A program made the translations under genes and the position numbers. Positions 48,846-64,000 of a stretch of 64,000 nucleotides of DNA are shown here, in pieces. Origin of the DNA: Chrysomallon squamiferum. Lineage: Eukaryota > Mollusca > Gastropoda > Neomphalida > Peltospiridae. The notes under the pieces are model-generated. The model saw only the letters and a program-made list of their open reading frames with translations, had not been told where the DNA came from and did not search any database. Numbering within the stretch: the stretch's first letter is position 1; the number at the start of each line of letters is the position of its first letter. The stretch spans positions 3,002,228 through 3,066,227 of the forward strand of contig CM022669.1 in NCBI GenBank assembly GCA_012295275.1, written 5' to 3'.

Positions 48846-49584
48846 TTTTAAAATTACATCTATGTAAAAGTGGTATTTTAAACTATGTTAAATGTAGATG
48901 GTGGAGAAATGATTGATGTATAATAATGATAATATTTATGTCGTGGATGTTTTCATCATAACATTAAACATTTCCTTCGATGAACTTACAAAGAAAAACA
49001 ACAAATTTCGTCTCTGTCTTAGAATAAATAAACGAAACAAGGATTGAATATTTATTTAAATTTCAGTACATATTAAAATTATTGATTATTATACGTTATT
49101 CAAATATTTCTTTTCTAACGATAGTATTATATATACAAACCGTTCCAGTTCGATCCGTTTTTATCCCAGTTCAGTTTTTGTATGCTGCGCCTATATAAAT
49201 ATTATATATGTGTATCTGTCTGTGTGTCCGTCAGACCTTTGATTAATTAGTTGACTGATTATTTCAGTAATATCAAATGTCTGACATACGATGACAGCAA
49301 ATTAATAAAAAGTTCGCTAACCAATTGTACTCTACGGTCATCAAACCATTTTTATAAGTGTGTGTGTGTTTTTAGAAAATCTTTTACATGCAAAAATAAA
49401 ATGGATATTTCAAACTTGATTTAAATCATATCTGTGAAAAAGGCTGCCAAGGGGTGTAATAACATTCACGTGTTTTGTTTAGCATGTCGCTATTTAAAGC
49501 AGTCGCTATTTTAAAAACATGTTATCATTTTTTTGTCTCTTGTAAACGAGAATGAAGACAGAGGCAGTAGGATGATATATAAAA

Positions 49585-49590
49585 TTTATT
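49585..49590 (-). terminator. candidate polyadenylation signal AATAAA
   Basis: On the minus strand, TGTAAATACAAATAAATTTT reads like a mature 3' end, with the hexamer about 25 bases before a possible cleavage site. It lies downstream of the minus-strand chitin-binding exon. The same sequence is kept unchanged in copy 2 near 60,430. Confidence 0.35.
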
Positions 49591-51750
<2,160 letters not shown>

Positions 51751-51775
51751 TTACCTGAGTAGTCCGCTGTAGGAA
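51751..51775 (-). CDS. possible terminal micro-exon of the chitin-binding gene
   Basis: A TTTTTCAG acceptor at the minus-strand side of 51,775 opens an exon that, spliced to the donor at 53,819-53,824, continues in phase for eight codons to a TAA (minus strand 51,753-51,751). The alternative end is a donor-like CAG|GTAACG three bases before that stop. The match of phase is suggestive but a 25-base exon is weak evidence. The sequence is identical in copy 2 near 62.6 kb. Confidence 0.25.
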
Positions 51776-53340
51776 CTGAAAAATAAAGTAATCAGATGTT
51801 ATATAACTGTTCTTTGTTAACAGATAATAAATTTCAGGCTTGTTTTAATACTCACACCTGTTTATTGTTCACCAGTCACCTGTTAACGATTGTTCGATCT
51901 TCACAACAAAAGAAACTAACTCAATTTACGCTTTACATTTATAGAAACTCAAAACACAGACATCGTACGATTATGCAAAAATCTGAAGTTACCAAGATAT
52001 TGCCTGTTTTTGTTTACAAAATGTGATCAAGAATGTACCATATTTCGTAGAATCGTCTCTAAAAATAATTATTAGTGTCAGTTTTACTTAAAGGTCATAT
52101 ATAGAAATGGACTTAATCCAATACTTAAATTGTATTCTGAGTATTTGAAATCGTTCAATAACTACATAACATTTTATTTGAAATTCATCGATGTTTTTCG
52201 TATCTCATTATTCTAAAACAGATTTTTAATAATATTTTAATAGCTTTGTTGTGTGTTTTAGAAAATCTTGGTATAACCTGATATATCTGCATGTATGGGG
52301 TATTGTCTTTATCGCATTAGAGTGAAATGTCACATTAATAACAGTGTTTCAAACAGCTGAATAATGTAATTGGTTCTCAATTCAAACTGACACAACACAC
52401 AATGATGTGTCAGTTATAAACCCAATAGCATGTAATATAATGTTTTTACGTTTTATGTTCCTATAGCATTTAAATATTTATCAAGACTTTATATTATGTG
52501 TAGACTGAATATTTATTTGGTATATTACATTACTGTAACTTTTCAGTATTTGTTGTCACAGAATGTAAATTTAGAAACTAGAAGAACTGTATAAGTTTAC
52601 TGAATCAAAGCTGGACAGGTTTGTCATTGCACTTTGTAAAACAATTTACACTTAAATATTTAAGAAAGCCGTATGAAAATACGCAGTGAGTAAATACTGG
52701 GTTGACTAAGCTTGACACTTTAATGTCAGTGATCATTATTTAAAATAAGATAAATAATATCTGGGATATTCAATATAGAGCAGCACCAGTTTAATATTTT
52801 GATGTCAATAATAGTTATTTAAAATCAGATGAATAAAAGCGGATAGACATTAAATGACAGCACAAACTTGATACTTGATGTCAACAACACCGGTTTAAAA
52901 ACAGATAAATAATATAAGATAATCAATATATGACATGATAAGCTTGATATTTTGATATCAATTATCGATACTTAGAATCAGACAAACAGAATCGGATGTT
53001 AGTATACGACAGCACAAACTTGACGTTTGAAAAACACTTACAAAAGATGAGAGAATAATGAAAGGAAAACAAATTAAATATTAAAATAAAACAAACAGAA
53101 AGAGGCGGTGGTCAATACATAATTTGGAAAGCTGAAAATTAAGATTTGTAATTAAAGTAATCTTTTCGATGTTGTTGTAAAACTGTGTCTGTCTCAATCG
53201 CCTAGTTTCTGTAAATGACTTAAACTGGTAATCTGTAAAATATCAAATGGCAACAATAAAATATAATTTTCTGTCTGTGAAAATGATGAAGCAAATAAAA
53301 AAGTATAAAAAGTATGTCATATATATCAGATTTAGAATTT
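51776..53340. other. non-repetitive sequence, no gene seen
   Basis: AT-rich sequence almost identical to 62,631-64,000. It would be intron of the chitin-binding gene under the model above. Short motifs such as 'gacagcacaaacttga' recur at 52,855 and 53,007, and related 'agcttgac/agcttgat' phrases at 52,709 and 52,941, suggesting an old local repeat of about 80-150 bases. Confidence 0.5.
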
Positions 53341-53342
53341 TT

Positions 53343-53354
53343 TCACACACACAC

Positions 53355-53416
<62 letters not shown>
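53343..53416 (+). repeat. CA dinucleotide microsatellite
   Basis: Near-perfect CA run, followed at 53,503-53,536 by a TTA array. Confidence 0.93.
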
Positions 53417-53417
<1 letters not shown>

Positions 53418-53500
53418 AGTAAATAGAAAGCGAAATTCGAACCCTGAAAGTTTACTTAAATTATTTTTTCAATAACTGAAAATATCTTTACGTCATCGTC

Positions 53501-53535
<35 letters not shown>

Positions 53536-53820
53536 TTTTTAATTATTCATACTGAGTGTGCTGGTTCAGCCAGTTATAAATGTTAATTTTCTGTTTTTTT
53601 AATCATGAACATCTGTCTTCGTTTAACGTTATGATAAATATGAAAACATGTGGCTGGTAGCAAAATATTTCGAAATAAAGGGAAATATGTGTGTTCTGGG
53701 CCATTTGATATGCTTTTATTATTATTATTTTCTTCGTCAAATTGGATATTATTATACTAAGGAAAAAAAAAAAAAAAAAAAACTGTCTGAAACCGTCGAA
53801 AATTCCCTGACGTCATTTAC

Positions 53821-54838
53821 TTACCAACCCCACCATTTGTAACCGCAGGGATGACAGATGTTTTGTGGAAAGTCACATTTCCCTTCCCGAGCGTTGAAGA
53901 AAAATCCTCCGTCGCTTCTTGTACACTGCTTAAATCCTTGGAAAGTACCGTTCGTGCACTCGTAGTAAAAGCTGCAACCTTTAACCAGAGCCGGGTACTT
54001 TCCGTCTTTCTTGCCCTTGCAGTTAGTCGCATGTCCGCAAGGTTCAGAAACACGGTCAGTTAGGTCGCATTTCCCGCTAGCACTGCTGAAGATTTTGTTT
54101 GCAGGACACTGGCCTTTCCTAATGATGAAACCCCGACTACATTCAGTGTAACTTTGACATCCACTGTCAACATCTGCGAATACCCCCGTGTTTTTGTTTT
54201 CACACGGGTTGGGGAGGAGTCCACATGGTTTTGGAACGAGTTCGCTGGGGATGACGCATTCCTGGTGTATAGGATCAAACGAGCCGAAGTCGCATGTCCT
54301 GTACTTCAAGAATCTCTTTCTGCGGCATTCGAAGTAATACGTACATCGACCGTACAGATCTGCATAAAATCCATCCTCTCGTTTCTCGCAGCTGGGTGGT
54401 TTTCCCGTTCCACACGGAGGAGCTGCGATGTCAATGGGCTGACATCTTAGCGTTAAAGGATCGAATACCATACCTGCTGGACACTCGTCATAGCTGAGAA
54501 AGACGCTGTCACGACACTCGAAGAAAATCCCACATCTGCCTTGTTCGTCTGGATAGTACCCGTCCTCTCTGATAGAACAGTCCGGCCTCAGTCCGCCACG
54601 TTCTTTCGGTACCTCCAGCAGAGACACGCAGTCATTTTTCTTTCAGGGGAGAATATCGGGGTGGGTTCCTGGCAGTCGTCCTGGGCTATGTTTCTCTGGT
54701 CGAAGCAAGTGACGAACGTCGGAGTCCACCTTGTTACGTGGAAAGGATAGATTCCGTTAGGTCGACCTCTGCAGCTGCCGAATCTTCTGTTGCACGGAAT
54801 ACAGTTAGCACGCATGCACTGGTTCATCGTGTACTCAC
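53821..54838 (-). pseudogene. chitin-binding (peritrophin-A/CBM14) protein exon with five modules and a frameshift
   Basis: Secreted proteins of this class bind chitin through CBM14 modules, each with six cysteines in three disulfides. Reading the minus strand from 54,838, one frame gives a first module (CRGRPNGIYPF to DDCQEP, ending near 54,640). The following four modules (CSIREDGYYPD, CEKREDGFYAD, CENKNTGVFAD, CKGKKDGKYPA) lie in another frame from about 54,628 to 53,821. Each of the four shows the Cys/aromatic spacing (FFEC, YFEC, YTEC, YYEC). The break falls in a five-A run (54,635-54,639); one base is missing relative to a continuous protein, so it may be a sequencing error in a homopolymer or a real null. 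The right edge follows an acceptor (TTGCAG). The left edge is either the TAA at 53,821-53,823 or the overlapping consensus donor GTAAGT. The signal-peptide exon was not found. Confidence 0.8.
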
Positions 54839-55435
54839 CTGCAACATTTAGACAAAGTTAATTATTAGAATAAACAAATATTTTAGCAGATTAAATTTAG
54901 AAAATCCGCATTACCCGACCTATGTAGACCTGTGCTTTTCCAAAAATTATATAATTAATAACTATATGTGTCATGTTATATACTGTATACGGTTTTGCTG
55001 AATCCACACTTCCGTGTGTCGAAGAGTTTCTAAACGATAACAGATGAAAAAGAATATTTATTTAAATATATAAATGTTATTATTCACGTAATGCTTGGCT
55101 ATAACCATTAACTGCTGAGTCGAATATGAAGACAGTGTCATATGTCCAATGGTAATCATGAGTCGCAAATTCTTAAATAGGTCAACTTTGGCCCTCGTTC
55201 CTTCAAAGGGATGAAGTTGCAGAATGCAGTTTATGTCTTACACAATTCCATTGTTAGTAAATAGGTAACAGAAGCTGATATACGTTTTATGAATATAAAG
55301 AAGACTTGAAATTTAATAATAAAAGTTATTGCCACTTATAATTACGTATATTTGGTTTAATGTTTTTTTATACTTTAATAAGATGTAGGTTGAATATGCA
55401 TATGTTTGTTTATTGTTTAACTTTAATCTATATCT
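54839..55435. other. sequence upstream of the chitin-binding exon; nothing recognisable
   Basis: AT-rich sequence with no open frame that looks coding and no signal-peptide exon on the minus strand. Confidence 0.5.
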
Positions 55436-56300
<865 letters not shown>

Positions 56301-56500
56301 NNNNNNNNNNNNNNNNNNNNNNNNNNNNNNNNNNNNNNNNNNNNNNNNNNNNNNNNNNNNNNNNNNNNNNNNNNNNNNNNNNNNNNNNNNNNNNNNNNNN
56401 NNNNNNNNNNNNNNNNNNNNNNNNNNNNNNNNNNNNNNNNNNNNNNNNNNNNNNNNNNNNNNNNNNNNNNNNNNNNNNNNNNNNNNNNNNNNNNNNNNNN
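56301..56500. other. assembly gap of 200 N
   Basis: Exactly 200 undetermined bases between a CT array and an AAAT run. The round number indicates a scaffolding placeholder, so the true distance and adjacency of the two sides are unknown. Confidence 0.99.
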
Positions 56501-56501
56501 A

Positions 56502-56533
<32 letters not shown>

Positions 56534-56793
56534 AACAAAATTAAAGAAAAAATGAAATGAAAGCCTTGTAATAACACACAATGTGCATAATAATGACTTT
56601 AAATTATTTCTTAGTTGTTTTCTTTTTCATTTAATGCATTTTATACCAGAATTCTAGAAATACGTGTGCATACAAATACTACAGTTTTAGATCAGCGATC
56701 GAACTATTGTATTGGTGATGCTATGTGCATCTCGACAGCTGGAATAAAAGAACAGACAGTTGTAAAAATAAGACAAAACAGAAAAGGGCCTAC

Positions 56794-56889
56794 CGGGAAC
56801 ATAGTAAACGTCACTGGATAGCGATGATTTAATAGAAAATTCCTCGTACGGAATTCTTCCTTCAAGCATTTTTTGAAGCTCTGTCCCAT
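56794..56889 (-). pseudogene. second copy of rolling-stone-like exon 1
   Basis: A 96-base, 32-codon exon with the same ATG, acceptor-side leader and donor (CCG|GTAGGC) as 46,442-46,347. One amino-acid change is visible (Tyr to His at residue 23). Exons 2-4 are absent to its left, where the CT array and gap lie. If copy 2 is a misplaced haplotype this is simply an allele; if the duplication is real it is an orphan exon. Confidence 0.75.
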
Positions 56890-57780
56890 GGTTGCTTCTG
56901 CCTGTGCATTAAAATGAATGAAGTAGTAAACAAAGAAGTAAGTAAACAAGTGTACGTCACAACTCAGTCTAGGTAACTGCCATTAAATCTGAATCTGATT
57001 AAATCACAAGATAACCTTGCTTGAACATTTTCTAATGGATGCTTGACAAAAATAACTAACAAGTATATATATAGAAAATTCAGAGTGTTGGAAATGGGTA
57101 CTACTGAATTAGAAACTGTTATGGAAAGCCTCTTTTGGTAAGAAACGGGATTTTCTAATTTAAAATAAAATAAAATAAAATAAAATACAACACTTTCAAA
57201 AGGGACACGCTACACCTTTACAGTAGCATAGACCAACAGGAACGATAACTCGTAACAGCCCCAATTACGTCACCGTTTAAAATGCCTCCAGAATTTAATG
57301 GGTGCAAACTACACCTGAATGTTCTTTTCTCTTGGGGAATATTGCCAATTAGTCTTATACCAAATTATAATTTTAGTTTATTATGCACGCAGTTTGATTA
57401 AGTTGAAAAAGTAGTTACGAAAGGCGCGTGACATCATGGTTTGGTGATATGAATAACCATCCTTTATCTTTATCAGTAAATCATAAAAAGTTCAGAACCT
57501 CCCCCAGTAAAATAACTGAATTTGGAAGTTTAAAAACTTCCGTGAGCTCTCGATGGCAGTGTCGAACAACGATCAGTGCTTACAAACTTTTAAATCATAT
57601 ACCTTCACAACGCAATTCTACATGGATTATTAAAACTAATTTGGGGAAATATGTCATTCAGTAAATGCCTTGACACATAGATGTTAATCTGGAGTAGAAA
57701 TTGCTGCAAAGGTCGAAACCTTTTTTTTCTTGTACCCATTTCATACTATATATTCTTTTCAGTTATTTTTACGACATCGC

Positions 57781-58275
57781 CAGGCAAAAAAAAAAAAAAT
57801 TATAAAATAATAATAAAATAAAATAAAATAAAATAAATCATTTTCACAGACACTGGCGCGTGAATATGAAGAGGACTATTCGCATTAGGTACCATGATGT
57901 GGACACGTTTCTCTGCTAAAACTCTATAGCAGACTGTTCTGAGTACGTAGCTGTAAAAATGATACTTGAAACCATCATAATTCTTTTTTTTTTTTTTTTT
58001 TTTAATAATATATATTTCCATTTTCAATGCATTAGAGGTCCTGTTTACATGTAAAAAGCAAACTGATCAGGTTTGAATGATTGCTTTGAAACATTCATTA
58101 TAACGCTTGATACCAGTTTTAAAACAAACTAAAAAAAAAATTAGTTAGAAATTAAATTTTCACTCTTTTTCGTTACAAGAAAAAGCATTCAACTTCTAAA
58201 ATATGTACTATTGTGAATGCAAACAATGAGTTTCGTATTTTTATTTTGAAAACATCACTGGTCCATGCTATTTAC
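57781..58275 (+). other. block present only in copy 2
   Basis: About 490 bases with poly-A and AAAT runs near the left end (57,786-57,838) and otherwise ordinary AT-rich sequence. The equivalent point in copy 1 is about 47,343. No target-site duplication, terminal repeats or coding frame is evident, so insertion in copy 2 and deletion from copy 1 are both possible. Confidence 0.6.
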
Positions 58276-58350
58276 AGTCCCTGCTATTTACAGCCCATGG
58301 TATTTACAGTCCATGGTATTTACAGTCCATGGTATTTACAGTCCATGCCC
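58262..58350 (+). repeat. 16-base minisatellite TATTTACAGTCCATGG
   Basis: About five units in copy 2 against two in copy 1 (47,346-47,378). The rightmost unit runs into the shared CCCGCCACGCT sequence. Confidence 0.88.
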
Positions 58351-58851
58351 GCCACGCTATCCTCACCTCATAGTACCACTAGTTCCTGAAACCAGTTTCA
58401 GTCACTGAAAATTTAGAGTCGAGAACTAAACTGCGAATAAATCTGTCAACAAGACTGAAAGAGCCGTCTTTAGTCATCGATTGTTTATACTCTTTACAAA
58501 TATAAAAACACATCAGTAATACCTTCTTATGCCTCTAGGACTTCTTTTTTATGTATTACATTTAATCGCTAAAGAGTAAATTAAGGATACTTACACTGTG
58601 TAATTATACGTTATTACATCCGTTAAAAACAAGAAGTAAACACAAATCGCAGATAATGAGTCCGAACAAGACGGCAGTGGTTTCCGCAACAAAACATTCA
58701 CGTGATGTCTTAGCTATTGTGAGTTATTTATAAAATTACTGTCACACGACTCGAACGCTTTGTTCTGCCCGTGTCAACTGATTTCCAGCTGTGAAAGACG
58801 GCGCATGTAGTAGTTGATTTCAAATTCGTCAGTAGCTAAGCTTCATAAATT

Positions 58852-58891
<40 letters not shown>

Positions 58892-60645
58892 ACACACACA
58901 CACACACACACCACAGACATTCATAAAGGCGTGAGTGGCTCACAAATCACGTGCAACAACTGCACCATGAATTCGCCGGCAAGATAAGAAAAATGCCAAG
59001 TAAATATACCTGATATCGATTTGCTAATTTTTAAAGAATGTTGTTTTTTAAATATCAAATAATCAGGTCAGTGACATTGCGACTCTCCAGAACGCCAGGT
59101 ACGTAACATATTTTACACGTTTTATCATCCGTATTTACTACCTGTCGTTAATGTTGAGTTGTAGAATATAATATGAAGATATGGCGGTGTGTATTATTTT
59201 TGCCCAAACTTGGAATCATATGTTTTCTTTTCTTTTCTTTTCTTCTTCTTCTTTTCTCTTACATTTTTTTTTTAATTATTTTTATTTTATTTATTTTATT
59301 TTAATTATTTTATTTTATTTTATTTTATTTTAATCATTTTATTTCAATTTTGCTTTGTCTTTATGATTAAATTCATTTTCTCTATTTCATCTAGCACATT
59401 TAGTTTCCTATTCTCCTCGTTGTTGTTTTTTTTCTTCTTTTGTTTCCTTCCGTGGACTGACCTGTCGCAATGCTTAAAAAGCCAACATGCGTACTCTGTT
59501 TACAATTGTCGTCAAATTCTACGGTGTTTTTAATTGTCGTCAAATTCTACGGTAATTTTTTTTTTTAAGTGGCTTCTTTATACATTTCCACATTTTTGTC
59601 TCTTTATTTGAAATAACCTTTTTTATTTATTTAGTTATTTCGACATTATTTTATCTCTTTATTTGAAATTAACCTTTTGAATTTATTTATTTATTTATTT
59701 TTTTAAATCACATCTATGTAAAAGTGGTATTTTAAACTATGGAGAAATGATTGATGTATAATAATGATAATATTTATGTCGTGGATGTTTTCATCATAAC
59801 ATTAAACATTTCCTTCGATGAACTTACAAAGAAAAACAACAAATTCCGTCTCTGTCTTAGAATAAATAAACGAAACAAAGATTGAATATTTATTTAAATT
59901 TCAGTACATATTAAAATTATTGATTATTACACGTTATTCAAATATTTCTTTTCTAACGATAGTATTATATATACAAACCGTACCAGCTCGATCCGTTTTT
60001 ATCCCAGTTCAGTTTTTGTATGCTGCGCCTATATAAATATTATATATGTGTATCTGTCTGTGTGTCCGTCAGACCTCTGATTAATTAGTTGACTGATTAT
60101 TTCAGTAATATCAAATGTCTGACATACGATGACAGCAAATTAATAAAAAGTTCGCTAACCATTTGTACTCTACGGTCATCAAACCATTTTTATAAATGTG
60201 TGTGTGTTTTTAGAAAATCTTTTACATGCAAAAATAAAATGGATATTTCAAACTTGATTTAAATCATATCTGTGAAAAAGGCTGCCAAGGGGTGTAATAA
60301 CATTCACGTGTTTTGTTTAGCATGTCGCTATTTAACGCAGTCCCAAACATCCTAAAAATGTTATCATTTTTTTTTGTCTCTTGTAAACGAGAATGAAGAC
60401 AGAGGCAGTAGGATGATATATAAAATTTATTTGTATTTACATTCTGCGTGGGTAGCGCAGCCGAGATCAGCGTTGTGTCCTATACAACCAATGTACAAAC
60501 AAAATATACACAGTGCTATGTACAGTGTGTGTAATAAATACAGACAAACATCAACTATGTACAGGGCTTCCCTCCTTCGAATATAGTAAACTAATTTAAA
60601 TAAAAACTCATACAGTTCATCGTTTGAATTAATCTAATTAATAAT

Positions 60646-60655
60646 AATAATAGTA

Positions 60656-60706
<51 letters not shown>
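60646..60706 (+). repeat. AAT array (copy 2)
   Basis: Equivalent of 49,800-49,860, with AGT interruptions absent from copy 1. Confidence 0.9.
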
Positions 60707-60707
<1 letters not shown>

Positions 60708-62139
60708 TAACGATAATTATAACAACTACTGATTATAACAATAATAGTAAAAACAATAAAATTAAAAACATCATGATGGATTTAGTTCATATTTCGTATG
60801 TATTAAATTATTCCTATATAAAACGTATTAATATTTCGAATGTGTAAATTAATTTTATTAACCTGCTTCTTACACCGAATATAATAACTTTTGGAATAAA
60901 TTCACATTAGATTAATTAAAATAGAACATTCATGAAACAGAAACTCGAGAAGTTAAAATAACATATAATAAATATAATACATGAACTGTTTTGGTTTGGA
61001 TAAAAATAAAATAAACGGTTTAATTGTGAAAAGATTAAGGCAAAACTCGTATGTAAACTAAATTAAAAATCCGAACATATCCGAGGGACAGTAGGTACAC
61101 GACAATTTAATATTTTAAAAGAATATCATTTTAAAATTGTTAAACATATAGAGAAATTGTTATTTTAAACTAGTACTTAGAAATGTATTGACTTTCATTT
61201 GAAAAATAGACGTATGAGATATTAATGATTTTAATATCACATTACCGATGATAGAACATTTATCAATACTTTCTAAAATTGTCTGGGATTTTTTTGCTTG
61301 TTTATAACTGCTTTCCCTGTAGTTTTTTAATTCAATAACTGTTTAGCTTTTCACCAGATAATTATTACTCCTGTTACAGTATGCTTGGTATCCCATGGCA
61401 ACCTATGTATCGAAATAGGAGAATCAATTCGAAATACTTTTACCATTACCTGGTGATTAGTTCTGCGTTTTGATTTGATGTTATTACACTTGCATTAAAA
61501 TAATATAGATTATAAGAAACAAGAATATTAATCTTAGAAAAAAATATTGTTTTTCTTTTTTAATCTATTTTCTTTTACCTAATCACACGTCTGTCATTAA
61601 CTAATTATTTCAAAATAGAAACGTATGTCTAACGTTATTTCCAGGAAACTATTAGATCCTATTTCAGTCGAAAATTCGAGACACCGGGATTGGAGATATT
61701 GTTGTCCAGTATTACGAAACCAAAATCTGAAATAATAATCTATATAGTTTACGAAATGCAGCCATGCTTTTGAGCATGTATATGACAATACTTAAAGAAA
61801 AGTTAATTTTCAGTACATTTTAGTGTTTGTGTTTCAGAGATAACTAGACTGACAACGTATCCTGTATTTCATTTTTTTAAGTGACAAATTGTTCTCTGTT
61901 TTTTACTAATTTTTGCCTTCCGTCGTTATACCATTTGTTATCATATTTAACGTTTATTATCCCTCAGATTTAGATATCTTTTAATATTTAAAAAGTTACA
62001 AACGCTATTGCAGACAGATTAAAAGTTACTTCTGAGCGAAAGATATTAGTTTTCAACTTATTGTTCTTCATTTTCATTGTATTTAACAAATGGATATTTT
62101 TTTTGCTTGACTGTTACTTTAATATTAACCGTTATACAC

Positions 62140-62240
<101 letters not shown>

Positions 62241-64000
62241 CAGACCCCAAAAAAATCAAAGCACATACATTAAATAAATAATCACATGCAGACATTAAAG
62301 GTTTCCACAGTTAAAATGTGATACAATAATATAATAAACAGTTACCTAGCAACGGTATGATAAATAGTTCATAGCATTATAATCCAATTTATGTTAGATA
62401 TATAAATATATCCGTCATACAAGAATATATCAAAAAAAAATTTCTGTGTTTGAAGCGTATATCTCTATTTTTGTTATGCATGTGCATGTGTGTAATATAT
62501 TCGTTACTTTGTTTACGGGTTTCACAGTTATTAAACAAAATCAGAACTCTAAAAGATAGCGTCGTCGTTGTTGTATTTTATCTTCGCCGTCTGTGTTCAT
62601 CCCGTTACCTGAGTAGTCCGCTGTAGGAACTGAAAAATAAAAGTAATCAGATGTTATATAACTGTTCTTTGTTAACAGATAATAAATTTCAGGCTTGTTT
62701 TAATACTCACACCTGTTTATTGTTCACCAGTCACCTGTTAACGATTGTGCGATCTTCACAACAAAAGAAACTAACTCAATTTACGCTTTACATTTATAGA
62801 AACTCAAAACACAGACATCGTACGATTATGCAAAAATCTGAAGTTACCAAGATATTGCCTGTTTTTGTTTACAGAATGTGAACAAGAATGTACCATATTT
62901 CGTAGAACCGTCTCGAAAAATAATTATAAGTGTCAGTTTTACTTAAAGGTAATATATAGAAAATGGACTTAATCCAATACTTAAATGTAAGATTCTGAGT
63001 ATTTGAAATCGTTCAATTACTACATAACATTTTATTTTAAATTCATCGCTGTTTTTCGTATCTCATTATTCTAAGACAGATTTTTAATAACATTTTAATA
63101 GCTTTGTTGTGTGTTTTAGAAAATCTTGGTATAACCTGATATATCTGCATGTATCGGGTATTGTCTTTATCGCATTAGAGTGAAATGTCACATTAATAAC
63201 AGTGTTTCAAACAGCTGAATAATGTAATTGGTTCTCAATTCAAACTGACACAACACACAATGATGTGTCAGTTATAAACCCAATAGCATGTAATATAATT
63301 TTTTTACTTGGTTTATGTTCCTATAGCATTTAAATATTTATCAAGACTTTATATTATGTGTAAACTGAATATTTATTTGGTATATTAAATTCCTGTAACT
63401 TTTCAGTATTTGTTGTCACAGAATGTAAATTTAGAAACTAGAAGAACTGTATAAGTTTACTGAATCAAAGCTGGACAGGTTTGTCATTGCACTTTGTAAA
63501 ACAATTTACACTTAAATATTTAAGAAAGCCGTATGAAAATACGCAGTGAGTAAATACTGGGTTGACTAAGCTTGACACTTTAATGTCAGTGATCATTATT
63601 TAAAATAAGATAAATAATATCTGGGATATTCAGTATAGAGCAGCACCAGTTTAATATTTTGATGTCAATAATAGTTATTTAAAATCAGATGAATAAAAGC
63701 GGATAGCCATTAAATGACAGCACAAACTTGATACTTGATGTCAACAACACCGGTTTAAAAACAGATAAATAATATAAGATAATCAATATATGACATGATA
63801 AGCTTGATATTTTGATATCAATTATCGATACTTAGAATCAGACAAACAGAATCGGATGTTAGTATACGACAGCACAAACTTGACGTTTGAAAAACACTTA
63901 CAAAAGATGAGAGAATAATGAAAGGAAAACAAATTAAATATTAAAATAAAACAAACAGAAAGAGGCGGTGGTCAATACATAATTTGGAAAGCTGAAAATT

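Noticed and set aside
54154-54750. Plus-strand open frames of 67-98 codons
   Set aside because: They are antisense shadows of the chitin-binding modules, whose cysteine pattern on the minus strand is decisive.

Overview
This is eukaryotic, intron-rich, AT-rich DNA packed with simple repeats. It carries parts of four protein-coding genes whose exons can be followed through GT-AG junctions. A chitin synthase with an N-terminal myosin motor is a lophotrochozoan, especially molluscan, gene type. A mollusc is therefore the best guess; the species cannot be named from the sequence.

Layout. (1) 365-6398, minus strand: the first twelve coding exons (450 codons) of NAA35/MAK10, the auxiliary subunit of the NatC N-terminal acetyltransferase. 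The gene runs off the left edge. (2) 6.4-21.8 kb: no convincing gene. It holds a degenerate ~1.5 kb tandem repeat (8.13-11.3 kb), an isolated exon-like ORF (11.28-11.44 kb), and many AAT, GA, GATA, TATG and GT arrays. (3) 21888-42374, plus strand: a complete myosin-chitin synthase gene reconstructed as 28 coding exons, about 2,196 residues. P-loop, switch I, switch II and the catalytic-domain motifs are all intact. One splice junction (exons 17/18) is uncertain. (4) 43626-46442, minus strand: a four-exon, 282-residue rolling-stone-like multi-pass membrane protein, convergent with the chitin synthase. (5) 53821-54838, minus strand: an exon with five peritrophin-A-type (CBM14) chitin-binding modules, broken by a one-base frameshift. 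Its upstream exons were not found. A possible last exon lies at 51751-51775, with a long 3' UTR ending near 49.58 kb. (6) 56301-56500: a 200-N assembly gap inside a CT microsatellite. From 56501 to the window end the sequence is a near-identical direct copy of 46.06-53.14 kb, including a second copy of the rolling-stone exon 1. Because it starts exactly at the gap, an unmerged second haplotype is at least as likely as a real tandem duplication.

How the genes relate: chitin synthase makes chitin at the plasma membrane and the CBM14 protein would bind it extracellularly, so these two may belong to one cuticle, shell or gut-lining pathway. NAA35 is housekeeping and unrelated; the rolling-stone-like protein has no established link to chitin.

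The most unusual local structures are inside the chitin synthase gene: a minisatellite grown from the exon 22 splice donor, decayed copies of the exon 26 acceptor and exon start lying just upstream of the real one, and an intron that is nearly all CT repeat. I found no CRISPR array, rRNA, convincing tRNA or intact transposon.
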